Shown here: positions 36,758 to 46,404 of the stretch, in pieces
How positions within the stretch are numbered: the first letter of the stretch is position 1
Layout: each line of letters starts with the position of its first letter
Program-made: the position numbers and the translations under genes
The notes under the pieces: generated by a model
Databases searched by the model: none
The model's input: only the letters and a program-made list of their open reading frames with translations
What the model was told of the DNA's origin: nothing
Origin: Pedobacter psychrodurus
GTDB lineage: Bacteria; Bacteroidota; Bacteroidia; Sphingobacteriales; Sphingobacteriaceae
Direction of reading: 5' to 3'
Assembly: GCF_004331735.1 (NCBI RefSeq)
Contig: NZ_SJSO01000011.1
Coordinates: 1-64,000 of the forward strand
Length of the DNA stretch: 64,000 bases

Positions 36758-37291
36758 CTATTTCTTTTTCAAAAAGGCCAATACACTGCTGGCATGTTCA
36801 TCGCCCTTTAGCATACCTTTAAATTTAAACACTACTTTTCCATCCAGATCAACAAGAAAGGTTTCGCGCCCTGTTAAAAACATCACATCCTTCACCCCGA
36901 ACATTTTTAATACCTTATTATCCGGATCGCTTAAAAGCGTAAAAGGCAGATTATGATGTTTCTTGAAATCGGCATGGCTCTGTACCGTTCCAGAGTTGAT
37001 ACCGATAATTATGGCATCGGTTGATTTAAATTCTTGGTAACTATCTCTAAATGCACAGGCTTCTTTGGTACAAACACTGCTCTCATCTTTTGGATAGAAA
37101 TAAATGACCATTTTTTTCTTTCCCAAATAATCACTCACCTTAAAATCTTTACCATTATCGTCTTTCAGACTAAAATCAGGCACTTTACTTCCTACCTCAA
37201 TACGGTGGTTTTTGGTTTCCTGGGCGTAAATATTGAGATTTATTACACTCAAAAGTATAACAGCAAGGCAAATCATCTTTCTTTTCATCAT
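36758..37291 (-). CDS. Exported peroxiredoxin (Bcp/AhpC-TSA type)
   Basis: Thiol peroxidase, 177 residues, with a signal peptide (to about residue 24), so probably periplasmic. The thioredoxin-fold motif SSVCTKEACAFRD gives the peroxidatic Cys74 and a Cys at 79, the C-x4-C arrangement of Bcp/PrxQ enzymes. It removes hydrogen or organic peroxides. No reductase partner is adjacent. Confidence 0.9.
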   Translation of the reverse strand: MMKRKMICLAVILLSVINLNIYAQETKNHRIEVGSKVPDFSLKDDNGKDFKVSDYLGKKKMVIYFYPKDESSVCTKEACAFRDSYQEFKSTDAIIIGINSGTVQSHADFKKHHNLPFTLLSDPDNKVLKMFGVKDVMFLTGRETFLVDLDGKVVFKFKGMLKGDEHASSVLAFLKKK

Positions 37292-37406
37292 TTTATATTT
37301 AGGATTTACACCTACATACGTTGAATTTAAGCAAACGGATGAAAAATCTGGTTTTGATTACTTAAGTATTTTCGCTAAAGCATTGCCGATCAGTACTAAA
37401 TTTTGC

Positions 37407-37414
37407 TACTTTTG
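37407..37414 (+). promoter_or_regulatory. Candidate -7 element of SGNH hydrolase gene
   Basis: TACTTTTG fits TAnnTTTG and lies 16 bases before the ATG at 37431. Confidence 0.4.
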
Positions 37415-37430
37415 ATTTACGTTAATCCAT

Positions 37431-38624
37431 ATGAAACTGACCTCTTTTCTTTGCCTAACCATATTGGTAACCACATTAATTTCTAAAAGCTTCGCCCAAA
37501 ACAAGCTTCAATCTTCTTCTTTCATTACGTTTAATGGCTTTAGTAGTAATACAGCTGAAAAGTTAGGAAAAAACGAGCCTGTAACGGTTGCCTTTTTAGG
37601 CGGATCGATTACCAATATGGAAGGCTGGCGTGGATTGGTGCGTAATTATCTAAACAAAACTTATCCGCAAATTAAATTTAAATTCATCAACGCAGGTATT
37701 CCATCATTGGGCAGTTTACCACACGCCTTCCGGCTTCAGCGCGATGTACTCGATAGTGGAAAAATAGACCTGTTATTTATAGAATCGGCTGTAAATGACC
37801 ATGTAAACCAAACGGCAGAACAAACCCAGCACCGTGCTTTGGAAGGCATTATCAGACACACGTTAAATAAAAACCCAAAAACGGATATCGTGATGATGGC
37901 TTTTGCTGATGAAGATAAAAATGATGATTTTAATAAAGGCAAAATCCCAACTGAAGTAAAGGTACACAGCGATTTAGCCGAATATTACCATTTGCCATTT
38001 ATTAACATCGCTTTAGAAGTTGATAAACGTATTGCCAATAGAGAATTTACCTGGAAAAGTGATTTTAAAGACCTGCACCCATCACCTTTTGGCCAGCAAC
38101 TTTATTTCAATACCATTAAAACTTATCTGGAAGAAAATCAGAAAAATGCAAACAAGAAACCGACGGGTAACCTCCCTAAAATCATTGATAAATTTGCTTA
38201 TGCAAAAGGACAATACATCAGTATTACTTCTGCCGAAAACTTAAATACTTTTAGCATAACTAAAAACTGGAAGCCAACCCACGGGCTGGAAGGAAGGCCA
38301 GGTTTTGTTAATATCCCAGTGCTCGAAAGCAGCACAAGGAACAGTACCTTCGATTTAATATTTAAAGGCAATGCCGTGGGGATTGCTATTTTATCGGGTC
38401 CGGATGCTGGAGCGCTTCATTACCGCATAGATAATGGAGAAGAAAAAATGATTGATCTGTACACACAGTGGAGTTCGAGCTTACATTTACCATGGTACCT
38501 GCTCCTGGGCGATCAACTAACTAACGGCACGCATAAATTAAGTGTACGTATCAGCGATCAGCACAACCCAAAATCAACAGGTTATGCCTGCCGTATCGCT
38601 CACTTTTTAGTAAATGCGAATTAG
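37431..38624 (+). CDS. Secreted SGNH/GDSL hydrolase
   Basis: 397 residues, signal peptide to about 22. SGNH blocks: VAFLGGSITNMEGW (Ser), the block with GIPSLGS, ESAVNDHVNQ (Asn), and DLHPSPFGQQLY (Asp-x-x-His). The C-terminal 150 residues form a beta-rich accessory domain (GNAVGIAILSGPDAGALHYR). Such proteins deacylate polysaccharides; the specificity is unknown. It is monocistronic. Confidence 0.87.
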   Translation: MKLTSFLCLTILVTTLISKSFAQNKLQSSSFITFNGFSSNTAEKLGKNEPVTVAFLGGSITNMEGWRGLVRNYLNKTYPQIKFKFINAGIPSLGSLPHAFRLQRDVLDSGKIDLLFIESAVNDHVNQTAEQTQHRALEGIIRHTLNKNPKTDIVMMAFADEDKNDDFNKGKIPTEVKVHSDLAEYYHLPFINIALEVDKRIANREFTWKSDFKDLHPSPFGQQLYFNTIKTYLEENQKNANKKPTGNLPKIIDKFAYAKGQYISITSAENLNTFSITKNWKPTHGLEGRPGFVNIPVLESSTRNSTFDLIFKGNAVGIAILSGPDAGALHYRIDNGEEKMIDLYTQWSSSLHLPWYLLLGDQLTNGTHKLSVRISDQHNPKSTGYACRIAHFLVNAN

Positions 38625-38928
38625 TTTTCCAATCACCTAGTTTAGCATCACGCTAAGACTTTAGTTTTTTGCCACGGAGACCCAATATCGTCCCCCGTTT
38701 GTAACGGGGATGGGCGAGAAGAGCGATTTTATCGCCATTAGACTTCCTATTTCGCATTACAAATGCAAAACCCGCTATTCCCGTTGCAAACAGAATTATC
38801 TTTCGAGATCTATCAAAAACAGATTTCTTATCTGTAAATAAGTATTCTATATTTGCCAATACTTAATCGATTTAGTTTGATTCATTCAAACAATATTGAT
38901 TTTCGATTGCTTATAAACTAAAACCCTC
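38625..38928. repeat. Intergenic region with inverted repeats and a promoter
   Basis: Contains CCCCGTTTGTAACGGGG-type (about 38693-38709) and GCATTACAAATGC-type (about 38755-38767) inverted repeats spaced about 60 bases apart, the pattern of a dispersed repeat element. A small open frame on the minus strand overlapping it is not a credible gene. The promoter of the next gene follows. Confidence 0.5.
38848..38855 (+). promoter_or_regulatory. Candidate -7 element of lipoprotein gene
   Basis: TATATTTG, a perfect TAnnTTTG match, about 73 bases upstream of the ATG at 38929. Confidence 0.45.
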
Positions 38929-39450
38929 ATGAAAAACATCAAATTAATTATCCCTGCTCTTTTAGTATTATTTTCGGCCTGTAGTGAGGCCACAAGAAAT
39001 ACGGCTAACAGCAAGAGCGAAAGCACAGCGCAAACAGGTACTACAAACAAAACCGATTCGCTGGAAGTCAAAATAAAAATAAATGGTAACGTAGCCTCTG
39101 GCGATCCGTTATTGTTAAGGTTTGTGGTGTACAATAACACTGATACTGCAAAAAGTTTCTGTATCTGGCACACACCATTTGAACCGTTAATGAGTAGCTA
39201 TTTAAGCATTATCGATGAAAAAGGAGAAGAAGCGCAGTACAAAGGTGCAATGGCCAAAAGAATGATGCCACCTCCCGCATCGAGTTATACCAAGGTAAAT
39301 CCAGGCGATAGTTTAGTTGCCAATGCTGATCTGCTTAAGGCTTACGATCTAAAAAAAGGATCAAGTTATAAAGCAGTTTACACAGGTGGGAATATGAGCG
39401 GATTGGTATCAAAAGATACTGTTACCTTTATTTATACCGATATACATTAA
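38929..39450 (+). CDS. Lipoprotein resembling the N-terminal domain of M35-type peptidases
   Basis: 173 residues with lipobox LFSAC (Cys20). The mature part has an immunoglobulin-like pattern: LLLRFVVYNNTDTAKSFCIW, HTPFEPLMSSYLSI, EEAQYKGAMAKRMMPP, NPGDSLVANADLLKAYDL. This order resembles the prodomain-like N-terminal region of deuterolysin (M35) proteins of bacteria. The HExxH catalytic domain is missing, so it may be a stand-alone inhibitor, chaperone or binding module. The resemblance is by eye. Confidence 0.65.
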   Translation: MKNIKLIIPALLVLFSACSEATRNTANSKSESTAQTGTTNKTDSLEVKIKINGNVASGDPLLLRFVVYNNTDTAKSFCIWHTPFEPLMSSYLSIIDEKGEEAQYKGAMAKRMMPPPASSYTKVNPGDSLVANADLLKAYDLKKGSSYKAVYTGGNMSGLVSKDTVTFIYTDIH

Positions 39451-39480
39451 CAAAATAACATTTTTAACCGGTACTAACAG

Positions 39481-39514
39481 AAAAAATTAAGGGGCATTTC
39501 ACCCCTTAATTTGT
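39481..39514. terminator. Hairpin after lipoprotein gene, likely terminator
   Basis: AAATTAAGGGG / CCCCTTAATTT, an 11-bp perfect stem with a 7-base loop, 31 bases after the stop. The T run on the plus strand is only three long; on the minus strand it is six. Confidence 0.55.
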
Positions 39515-39581
39515 CGCATTTACACTTTCTAGGCTTCAAAAGTTCCTATAACTTTATTTAACAATTTTAAACCAAGAAAAA

Positions 39582-40001
39582 ATGGAAAATAGCACATCAA
39601 TCACCGTAGAAACTACAGTAAATGCACCGGTAGAAAAAGTTTGGGAATTTTGGAATAATCCGGATCACATCACCAAATGGAGTTTTGCCTCACCCGATTG
39701 GCATACCCCTTATTCAGAAAACGATTTAAAAGTTGGTGGCAAATTTAAAAGCACCATGGCTGCAAAAGATGGCAGCATGAGTTTTGATTTCGGAGGAACT
39801 TACACCACGGTTGATCAAAACAAAAAAATCGAATATACCATGGAAGATGGCAGAACCGTAAGCATTGTTTTTGATGCATTAAGTGAACAAACCAGGATAA
39901 CCGAAACTTTCGATGCAGAATCTACCAACCCTATCGAAATGCAACGTGTTGGCTGGCAAGCCATTCTGGATAATTTTAAAAGTTATACAGAGGAATCCTA
40001 A
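39582..40001 (+). CDS. SRPBCC-family protein (AHSA1-like)
   Basis: 139-residue START/Bet v1-fold protein: N-terminal VETTVNAPVEKVWEFWNNPDHITKW and the C-terminal helix RVGWQAILDNFKSYTEE. AHSA1-related bacterial proteins bind hydrophobic ligands; the ligand is unknown. The gene appears to be transcribed alone. Confidence 0.88.
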   Translation: MENSTSITVETTVNAPVEKVWEFWNNPDHITKWSFASPDWHTPYSENDLKVGGKFKSTMAAKDGSMSFDFGGTYTTVDQNKKIEYTMEDGRTVSIVFDALSEQTRITETFDAESTNPIEMQRVGWQAILDNFKSYTEES

Positions 40002-40017
40002 ACTCGTTGTTAATAAC

Positions 40018-40430
40018 AGGCTGTATCATATTTGGAATTCCATCTGAATTTGTAACATTGAACTTCCCGAAGAACCCTACCTTGTGGACACACCTTTTGC
40101 AATATCCTTAGCATTGACCGTCATTGCCAGCTTGACTGGCAATCTTAATGCAACAAGAAAGATTAATGAGCAATGTCTAAAGCTTTAAGATTCCCGTTTT
40201 CACGGGAATGACGTATGATGAATGGAATTGTGTCCACACGATAGGAAGAATCGGAACAATAGTCGAAACGTCTTCCCAGATATTTAAGCAAGTTCTTCGA
40301 CAGGGTACCATTTATAGATTCTAAAAATCGGCATCATCTCAACCGGAGCAACGCATAATGTTCCAAAGGAACTCCTTTGGAACACTACGGTCGAGATGAC
40401 GATACTTCAAGACAGTTTATGATACAGCCT
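40018..40430. mobile_element. MITE-like element with 13-bp terminal inverted repeats (copy A)
   Basis: Bounded by AGGCTGTATCATA (40018-40030) and its exact reverse complement TATGATACAGCCT (40418-40430). Inside are segments shared with copy B (GAATTTGTnACnTTGAnCTTCCCGA, written here as consensus; AGTCGAAACG) and further nested repeats, including GATTCCCGTTTTCACGGGAAT. There is no coding sequence. It resembles a non-autonomous transposable element. No clear target duplication was found. Confidence 0.6.
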
Positions 40431-40528
40431 CCTTGTTGTTTTTAGCAGTATAAATTGCCCCTTATCAACCCTTAAGTAACAATTCGATTATTATTTGATT
40501 CGCATAATTTTTGATTTGAACCGAATAC

Positions 40529-40557
40529 TTTGATATTGCGATCATAATTTACATTTG
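40529..40557 (+). promoter_or_regulatory. Candidate promoter of the efflux operon
   Basis: TTTG (40529-40532), 17 bases, then TACATTTG (40550-40557), a perfect TAnnTTTG. A short inverted repeat GTGTA-AATTA-TACAC (40560-40574) lies at the expected transcription start, directly before the ATG at 40576, and could be an operator. Confidence 0.55.
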
Positions 40558-40575
40558 CCGTGTAAATTATACACT

Positions 40576-41967
40576 ATGTCTCGTACATCTTTATTTTATT
40601 TTTCGCTATTATCATTTATTAATCTATCCATCAGCGTAAATGCGCAAACGCTTAGTCTTAAGCAAGCTGTTAATACCGCGTTAAGCAATTATGGCACCAT
40701 AAAGGCAAAAGATAATTATGCAAATGCATCAAAATCTTCTATCCAACAGGCAAAAAGAGAGTATTTGCCAAACTTCAGCTTAAGTGCACAACAAGATTAT
40801 GGAACCATTAACGGCCAAAACGGACCACAATATGGTCTTGGTGGCCTGGGAACAGCTTCCTCTGGTCCTTCTTTAGAAAAACAGAACTGGAATGCCGCAT
40901 TTGGCGGGCTTTATCTGGCCAACGTAAACTGGGATTTCTTCACTTTTGGAAAAATCAGAGAACGCATTAAAATTGCCGATGCCGCTTACCAAAGAGACAA
41001 AAACGACCTGGAACAGGAAAAATTCCAGCAGGAAATTCGTGTTTCTGCAGCTTATTTAAATTTGCTTGCTGCGCAAAGGTTAAGCAAATCACAACAGAAA
41101 AATCTCGATCGGGCTGTTACGTTTAAAAATACTGCCGTAATCAGGGCTAAAAACGGATTAATTGCAGGGGTAGATTCTTCTTTCGCAAAAGCCGAAGTAT
41201 CTAGCGCCAAAATTGCTTTAACAAAAGCTAAAGATCTGGAACAGGAACAGGCCAACCGCCTGGGCGTTTTAATGGGATTAACAGCAACCTCATACGATCT
41301 GGATACCGCTTCGATTACGCGTATCCCTGGCAATCTGCTGGAAGATACAGTGATCAAAAACTCACACCCACTTTTAAAGTTTTACCAAAACCGCGTAGAT
41401 GTTAGCCAGCAACAGGTTAATTATTTTAAAAAATTATATTATCCAACCTTTAGTTTTTTTGGTGTAATGCAAGGCCGCGGTTCGGGTTTTAGTCCAGGAT
41501 ATGCCTTAGACCAAACTGCTTATTCTACCAGTTATACAGATGGTATAAATCCTACCCGCGGAAACTATTTGATTGGCATAGGAATGACCTGGAACCTGTC
41601 AACTTTACTTAAAAACCGTCCACAGGTACGTGCACAAGAATACATTAGCCAGGGTTTAAAGGAAGAATATAACCTTGTTGATCAACAGTTGAAAGCGCAA
41701 TTGGCACTAGCTGAAACCAAATTGACCAATGCTTTGGCCAATTATAGAGAAGCACCTATCCAGGTAAAAGCTGCATCGGATGCTTATCTGCAGAAAAATA
41801 CGCTTTACAAAAACGGGCTCACCACATTGGTAGATCTTACCCAGGCACTTTTCACATTAAACCGAGCCGAAACCGATCGGGATATTGCCTTTACCAATGT
41901 TTGGCAGGCTTTGTTGTTAAAATCGGCAGCACTTGGCAATTACGACCTATTTATCAACGAATTTTAA
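40576..41967 (+). CDS. TolC-family outer-membrane efflux protein
   Basis: Outer-membrane channel of a tripartite pump, 463 residues from the ATG at 40576. A TTG seven codons upstream would overlap the promoter motif. Signal peptide to about 23, then two OEP repeats of long coiled helices (LSLKQAVNTALSNYGTIKAKDNY; YREAPIQVKAASDAYLQKNTLYKNGLTTLVDLTQA). It is the first gene of TolC-RND-MFP. Confidence 0.92.
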   Translation: MSRTSLFYFSLLSFINLSISVNAQTLSLKQAVNTALSNYGTIKAKDNYANASKSSIQQAKREYLPNFSLSAQQDYGTINGQNGPQYGLGGLGTASSGPSLEKQNWNAAFGGLYLANVNWDFFTFGKIRERIKIADAAYQRDKNDLEQEKFQQEIRVSAAYLNLLAAQRLSKSQQKNLDRAVTFKNTAVIRAKNGLIAGVDSSFAKAEVSSAKIALTKAKDLEQEQANRLGVLMGLTATSYDLDTASITRIPGNLLEDTVIKNSHPLLKFYQNRVDVSQQQVNYFKKLYYPTFSFFGVMQGRGSGFSPGYALDQTAYSTSYTDGINPTRGNYLIGIGMTWNLSTLLKNRPQVRAQEYISQGLKEEYNLVDQQLKAQLALAETKLTNALANYREAPIQVKAASDAYLQKNTLYKNGLTTLVDLTQALFTLNRAETDRDIAFTNVWQALLLKSAALGNYDLFINEF

Positions 41968-41980
41968 TCTGGCTATATAA

Positions 41981-44900
41981 ATGAATTTAATACGTTTCGC
42001 ACTCCGCAAACCCATATCCATCTTAGTTTTAGTGGCTGGATTGTTCTTTTTCGGTATTGGGGCCATCAACCAGATCAAGGTTGATATCCTTCCGCAGATG
42101 AACCTTCCGGTAATTTATATTGCTCACCCATTTGGCGGTTACACACCCGACCAGATGGAGGCTTACTTTGGTAAACAGTACGTTAATATCCTTCTTTTTG
42201 CAAACGGTATTAAAAGTATCGAAACCAAAAATACGCAGGGTTTAATGTTAATGAAACTTACTTATTACGAAGGCACCAACATGGCTCAGGCAGCAGCAGA
42301 GCTAAGCGCCCTATCTACCAGAGCACAAGCCATTTTCCCACCAGGTTCGCAACCACCATTCGTTATCCGTTTTGATGCTTCGTCGCTTCCGGTTGGACAA
42401 TTGGTATTGAGCAGCCCTATTCGCACCAATAATGAACTGCAAGATTTGGCCAACACCTATGTGCGCCCTAGTTTCTCCGCTATTCCGGGCTTACTTTCTC
42501 CTGCTCCCTTTGGCGGTAGTCCAAGAACAATAGAAATCAATGTGAATCCATCACTTTTGCGTTCACATAACCTAACAGTAGACCAAGTGGTTGAAGCCAT
42601 CAGGCTAAATAATCAGACCGCACCTTCAGGAAATGTGAGGATTGGCGATAAAAACTATATCACTCCTACCAATTATACCATTAAAAAAGTTAAAGATTTT
42701 GAAACCATTCCTTTATTTAAAGGCAGTGTGCAGAATTTACAGCTTCGCGATGTGGCTACTGTTAAAGATGGAGCCGATTTAGTAGCGGGTTATGCTTTAA
42801 TCAACGGCAAACGCTCCGTATATTTAAGTATTGCTAAATCCGGAGATGCCTCTACCTGGGATGTGGTTAAAAATTTAAAGAAAAACCTACCGAACATCCA
42901 GAATACCTTACCGGAAGACGTTAAGCTTTCTTACGAGTTCGACCAGTCTGTTTATGTAATCAACGCCGTAAAAAGTCTGATCAGTGAGGGGGCAATAGGT
43001 GCGATATTAACGGGGTTGATGGTTTTACTCTTCCTTGGTGATAAACGTGCGGCATTGATCGTAATCCTCACCATTCCTACCTCTATTATCGCTGGTGTTT
43101 TGTTCCTGAAATTATTCGGACAAACGATCAATATCATGACGCTGAGCGGATTGGCTTTAGCCATTGGTATCTTGGTAGATGAATCGACTGTAACGATAGA
43201 AAACATCCACCAGCATTTTGATATGGGCAAGCCCAAGGCACTGGCCATTTGGGATGCCTGTAAGGAAATCGCTTTCCCGAAACTTTTGATTCTATTCTGT
43301 ATCCTTGCCGTATTTGCGCCTGCCTTTACCATGACAGGCATTCCAGGGGCCTTATTCTTACCCTTGGCACTGGCCATCGGCTTTTCGATGGTGGTTTCAT
43401 TTCTGTTATCGCAAACTTTCGTACCGATTATGGCCAACTGGCTGATGGTTGCACACCCTAAAAAAGGAAATAAAAATCATCCAGGGATTACACAGGATGA
43501 GGCTGATTTTGCAGCAACCGGCATTACACTCGAATCGGAGAAAGATACCTTGAACCAGAAAAGAGTACTGGTAGAACGTGAAGATTTTAGTGGCAATGGT
43601 AAAATTGGTTTCTTTGATAAGTTCCGGAACCGTTTTATGCGTTTCCTTGATCGGATACTGCCTTACCGAAAACCAGTTGTGCTACTTTATCTGGTGGTGA
43701 TTATTGGTTTGGCCGCCCTCTTGTTGGCTAATATTGGCCGAGATGTTTTGCCAAGGGTGAACTCAAGTCAGTTTCAATTACGTTTACGCGCACCCGATGG
43801 AACACGTTTAGAACGTACCGAAGAAAAAGCAAATGTGGTTTTGGCTGAGTTGAAAAAAATGGTTGGCGAAGAACACATGGGTATTTCTTCCGTTTATGTT
43901 GGTCAGCACCCCGCCCAATTTTCGGTAAATCCGATTTATCAGTTTATGGCTGGTCCGCATGAGGCCGTTTTCCAGGTAAGTTTAAAAGATTACGAAGAAG
44001 ACATGGACGATTTCAAGGATCAGTTCAGAGAAAAAATCAAAACACTTTTACCTGATGTTAAACTTTCTTTCGAGCCTATAGAACTAACAGATAAAGTATT
44101 AAGCCAAGGCTCTCCCACTCCTGTTGAAGTGCGTATTGCAGGTAAAAACAAAAAACTGAATGAAAAGTATGCGAATAAAATCCTGGCGGAATTAAAAGAA
44201 ATCCCATACATGAGGGATGTTCAGCTAGCACAACCCATTAAATATCCATCTTTAAATATCGATATCGACAGGACACGTGCAGCACAGATTGGGGTAGACA
44301 TGGCTGATATTTCGAGATCATTAATTGCCTCAACTTCATCATCCCGTTATACCGATAAAAACATCTGGTTGGATGAAAAAGCGGCTTTGCCTTATAGTGT
44401 TCAGGTTCAGGTGCCACTTAACCAGATGACCAGCAAAGATGATATTGGCGAAATACCTTTGTTAAAAAACTCAGCCCGACCAGTTTTAAGCGACGTAGCC
44501 AAAATCACTCCCGATACTACTGCTGGTGAAAATGATAACATTGGCGCGATGCCTTTCTTATCGGTAACGGCAAACCTTTACCATACCGATTTGGGAACAG
44601 CATCAAAAGATGTAGAAAAAGCCATTGCAGCCATTGGTGAACTGCCAAGGGGGTTAAATGTTACTGCCATTGGTTTAAGTAAAGTGTTAACAGATACTTT
44701 AGATAGCTTACAATCAGGTTTATTTGTGGCCATTGTGGTAATTTTCTTGATGCTGGCAGCTAATTTCCAGTCTTTTAAAGTTCCATTGGTTATTTTAGCC
44801 ACTGTGCCAGCGGTTATTTTAGGCTCACTATTGTTATTAACCCTTACCGGATCAACCTTGAACCTTCAATCGTATATGGGGATTATCATGTCGGTTGGGG

Positions 44901-45265
44901 TATCTATCGCCAATGCGGTATTGCTCATCACCAATGCTGAGCAATTAAGGAAGCACAACGGCAATGCACTCGAATCGGCACGCGAAGCAGCAGCTTTACG
45001 TTTACGCCCAATCATTATGACAAGTATTGCGATGATTGCAGGGATGTTGCCAATGGCCATTGGACATGGCGAAGGTGGTGGAGCAGTTTCACCACTGGGC
45101 AGAGCAGTTATTGGTGGTTTATTGGCTTCAACATTCGCCGTACTCATTATATTGCCGTTGGTATTTGCATGGGTTCAGGGAAAACAGACTACCGATTCGA
45201 TATCGCTTGATCCGGAAGACGAAGAAAGCATCCATTACATTAAAGGTTTACAAGAAAACGCATAA
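41981..45265 (+). CDS. RND-family efflux permease (AcrB/CzcA superfamily)
   Basis: Proton-driven inner-membrane pump, 1094 residues. TM1 near residues 10-30, a first periplasmic porter domain, a TM2-6 bundle with the motif ALAIGILVDESTVTIENIHQ in TM4 (acidic residues for proton relay), a cytoplasmic loop (about 490-550) that is longer than in AcrB and strongly charged, a second porter domain, and TM8-12 with GIIMSVGVSIANAVLLITNAEQ. It is closer to the hydrophobe/amphiphile or broad clades than to heavy-metal CzcA; the substrate is unknown. Confidence 0.94.
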   Translation: MNLIRFALRKPISILVLVAGLFFFGIGAINQIKVDILPQMNLPVIYIAHPFGGYTPDQMEAYFGKQYVNILLFANGIKSIETKNTQGLMLMKLTYYEGTNMAQAAAELSALSTRAQAIFPPGSQPPFVIRFDASSLPVGQLVLSSPIRTNNELQDLANTYVRPSFSAIPGLLSPAPFGGSPRTIEINVNPSLLRSHNLTVDQVVEAIRLNNQTAPSGNVRIGDKNYITPTNYTIKKVKDFETIPLFKGSVQNLQLRDVATVKDGADLVAGYALINGKRSVYLSIAKSGDASTWDVVKNLKKNLPNIQNTLPEDVKLSYEFDQSVYVINAVKSLISEGAIGAILTGLMVLLFLGDKRAALIVILTIPTSIIAGVLFLKLFGQTINIMTLSGLALAIGILVDESTVTIENIHQHFDMGKPKALAIWDACKEIAFPKLLILFCILAVFAPAFTMTGIPGALFLPLALAIGFSMVVSFLLSQTFVPIMANWLMVAHPKKGNKNHPGITQDEADFAATGITLESEKDTLNQKRVLVEREDFSGNGKIGFFDKFRNRFMRFLDRILPYRKPVVLLYLVVIIGLAALLLANIGRDVLPRVNSSQFQLRLRAPDGTRLERTEEKANVVLAELKKMVGEEHMGISSVYVGQHPAQFSVNPIYQFMAGPHEAVFQVSLKDYEEDMDDFKDQFREKIKTLLPDVKLSFEPIELTDKVLSQGSPTPVEVRIAGKNKKLNEKYANKILAELKEIPYMRDVQLAQPIKYPSLNIDIDRTRAAQIGVDMADISRSLIASTSSSRYTDKNIWLDEKAALPYSVQVQVPLNQMTSKDDIGEIPLLKNSARPVLSDVAKITPDTTAGENDNIGAMPFLSVTANLYHTDLGTASKDVEKAIAAIGELPRGLNVTAIGLSKVLTDTLDSLQSGLFVAIVVIFLMLAANFQSFKVPLVILATVPAVILGSLLLLTLTGSTLNLQSYMGIIMSVGVSIANAVLLITNAEQLRKHNGNALESAREAAALRLRPIIMTSIAMIAGMLPMAIGHGEGGGAVSPLGRAVIGGLLASTFAVLIILPLVFAWVQGKQTTDSISLDPEDEESIHYIKGLQENA

Positions 45266-45278
45266 ATCATCATTACAA

Positions 45279-46379
45279 ATGAATAGGAAGATATTTTCAA
45301 CAGGATTATTAAGTACAGGATTTTTAATGCTAACGGCCATATATGGCTGTGGGCACTCCGAATCGAAAGTAACAGCCAAGAAAGAAAAAGAAGCAACAAT
45401 AGCCACCTTCGAGCTTAAAAAAGAGAAACTATCAACCAAACTGAATTTACCAGGCGAATTAATTGCTTTGCAGCAAGTTGATTTATATGCCAAAGTAAGC
45501 AGTTTTGTGAAAACCTTAAAGGTTGATATCGGCTCAGAAGTAAGCAAAGGCCAATTATTAATGACTTTGGAAGCTCCAGAAATGACTTCGCAGTTGGCGG
45601 CAACACAGTCGAGGATAAAAGCACAGGAAGCGATTTATACTGCCAGCAAAGCCAATTACAACCGTTTGTATGAAACCAGTAAAACCCCTGGTACCATTTC
45701 CACCAATGATCTCGATCAGGCGATGGCAAAAAAGAACGCAGACCTGGCACAGCTCGAAGCTGCAAAAGCGGCCTATAAAGAGGTAGGTTCGGTTCAGGAT
45801 TATTTAACCATCAGGGCACCGTTCAGCGGAATTATATCAGCCAGAAATGTAAATTTAGGTGCATATGTGGGTCCAACAGGTAAAGGATCTGATTTGCCGT
45901 TGTTTACTTTGCAGGATCAGAAAAACTTACGTTTGGCGGTTTCTATTCCTGAGGTGTATACCGGATATTTAAAGGCTGGTGATGAGATCAGTTTTACAGT
46001 TAAATCTTTACCCAGCCAAACCTTTATAGCTAAAGTGAAGCGTTTATCAGGTGCCTTAGATTTACGCTTACGCGCTGAACGCATTGAAATGGATGTGCCA
46101 AATGCTTCAAAAATTTTATTGCCGGGCATGGTTGCAGAGGTGAACATTCCCCTGCCGGCCAACGCCAGTACCTTTATTATTTCTAAAAAAGCTTTGTTGG
46201 ATACCAGTGAAGGATTATTCGTGTTAAAAGTAGCCGATAACAAGGCGGTTAAAGTGGGGGTAAAAAAAGGTAGAGAAACCGACGATAAGGTAGAAGTTTT
46301 TGGCGATTTAACAGAAGGTGACAAATTAGTGGCAGAACCAACCGAGGAAATGCACGAAGGAATGACGATTAAACCCTAA
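45279..46379 (+). CDS. RND efflux membrane fusion protein
   Basis: Periplasmic adaptor, 366 residues from the ATG at 45279, 13 bases after the pump gene. Lipobox AIYGC suggests an inner-membrane lipoprotein. Domains: lipoyl half-motif (LPGELIALQQVDLYAKVSSFVKTLKVDIGSEVSKGQLLMTLE), alpha-hairpin (about 95-160), second lipoyl half (LTIRAPFSGIISARNVNLGAYVG), then beta-barrel and membrane-proximal domains. The gene order outer channel-pump-adaptor differs from the common adaptor-pump-channel order. Confidence 0.93.
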   Translation: MNRKIFSTGLLSTGFLMLTAIYGCGHSESKVTAKKEKEATIATFELKKEKLSTKLNLPGELIALQQVDLYAKVSSFVKTLKVDIGSEVSKGQLLMTLEAPEMTSQLAATQSRIKAQEAIYTASKANYNRLYETSKTPGTISTNDLDQAMAKKNADLAQLEAAKAAYKEVGSVQDYLTIRAPFSGIISARNVNLGAYVGPTGKGSDLPLFTLQDQKNLRLAVSIPEVYTGYLKAGDEISFTVKSLPSQTFIAKVKRLSGALDLRLRAERIEMDVPNASKILLPGMVAEVNIPLPANASTFIISKKALLDTSEGLFVLKVADNKAVKVGVKKGRETDDKVEVFGDLTEGDKLVAEPTEEMHEGMTIKP

Positions 46380-46404
46380 CTTTACTGTATTAAGCACTTA
46401 AAAT

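Noticed and set aside
42952..43437. 161-codon minus-strand frame inside the RND pump gene
   Set aside because: It is antisense to strongly conserved transporter sequence and has no independent motif.
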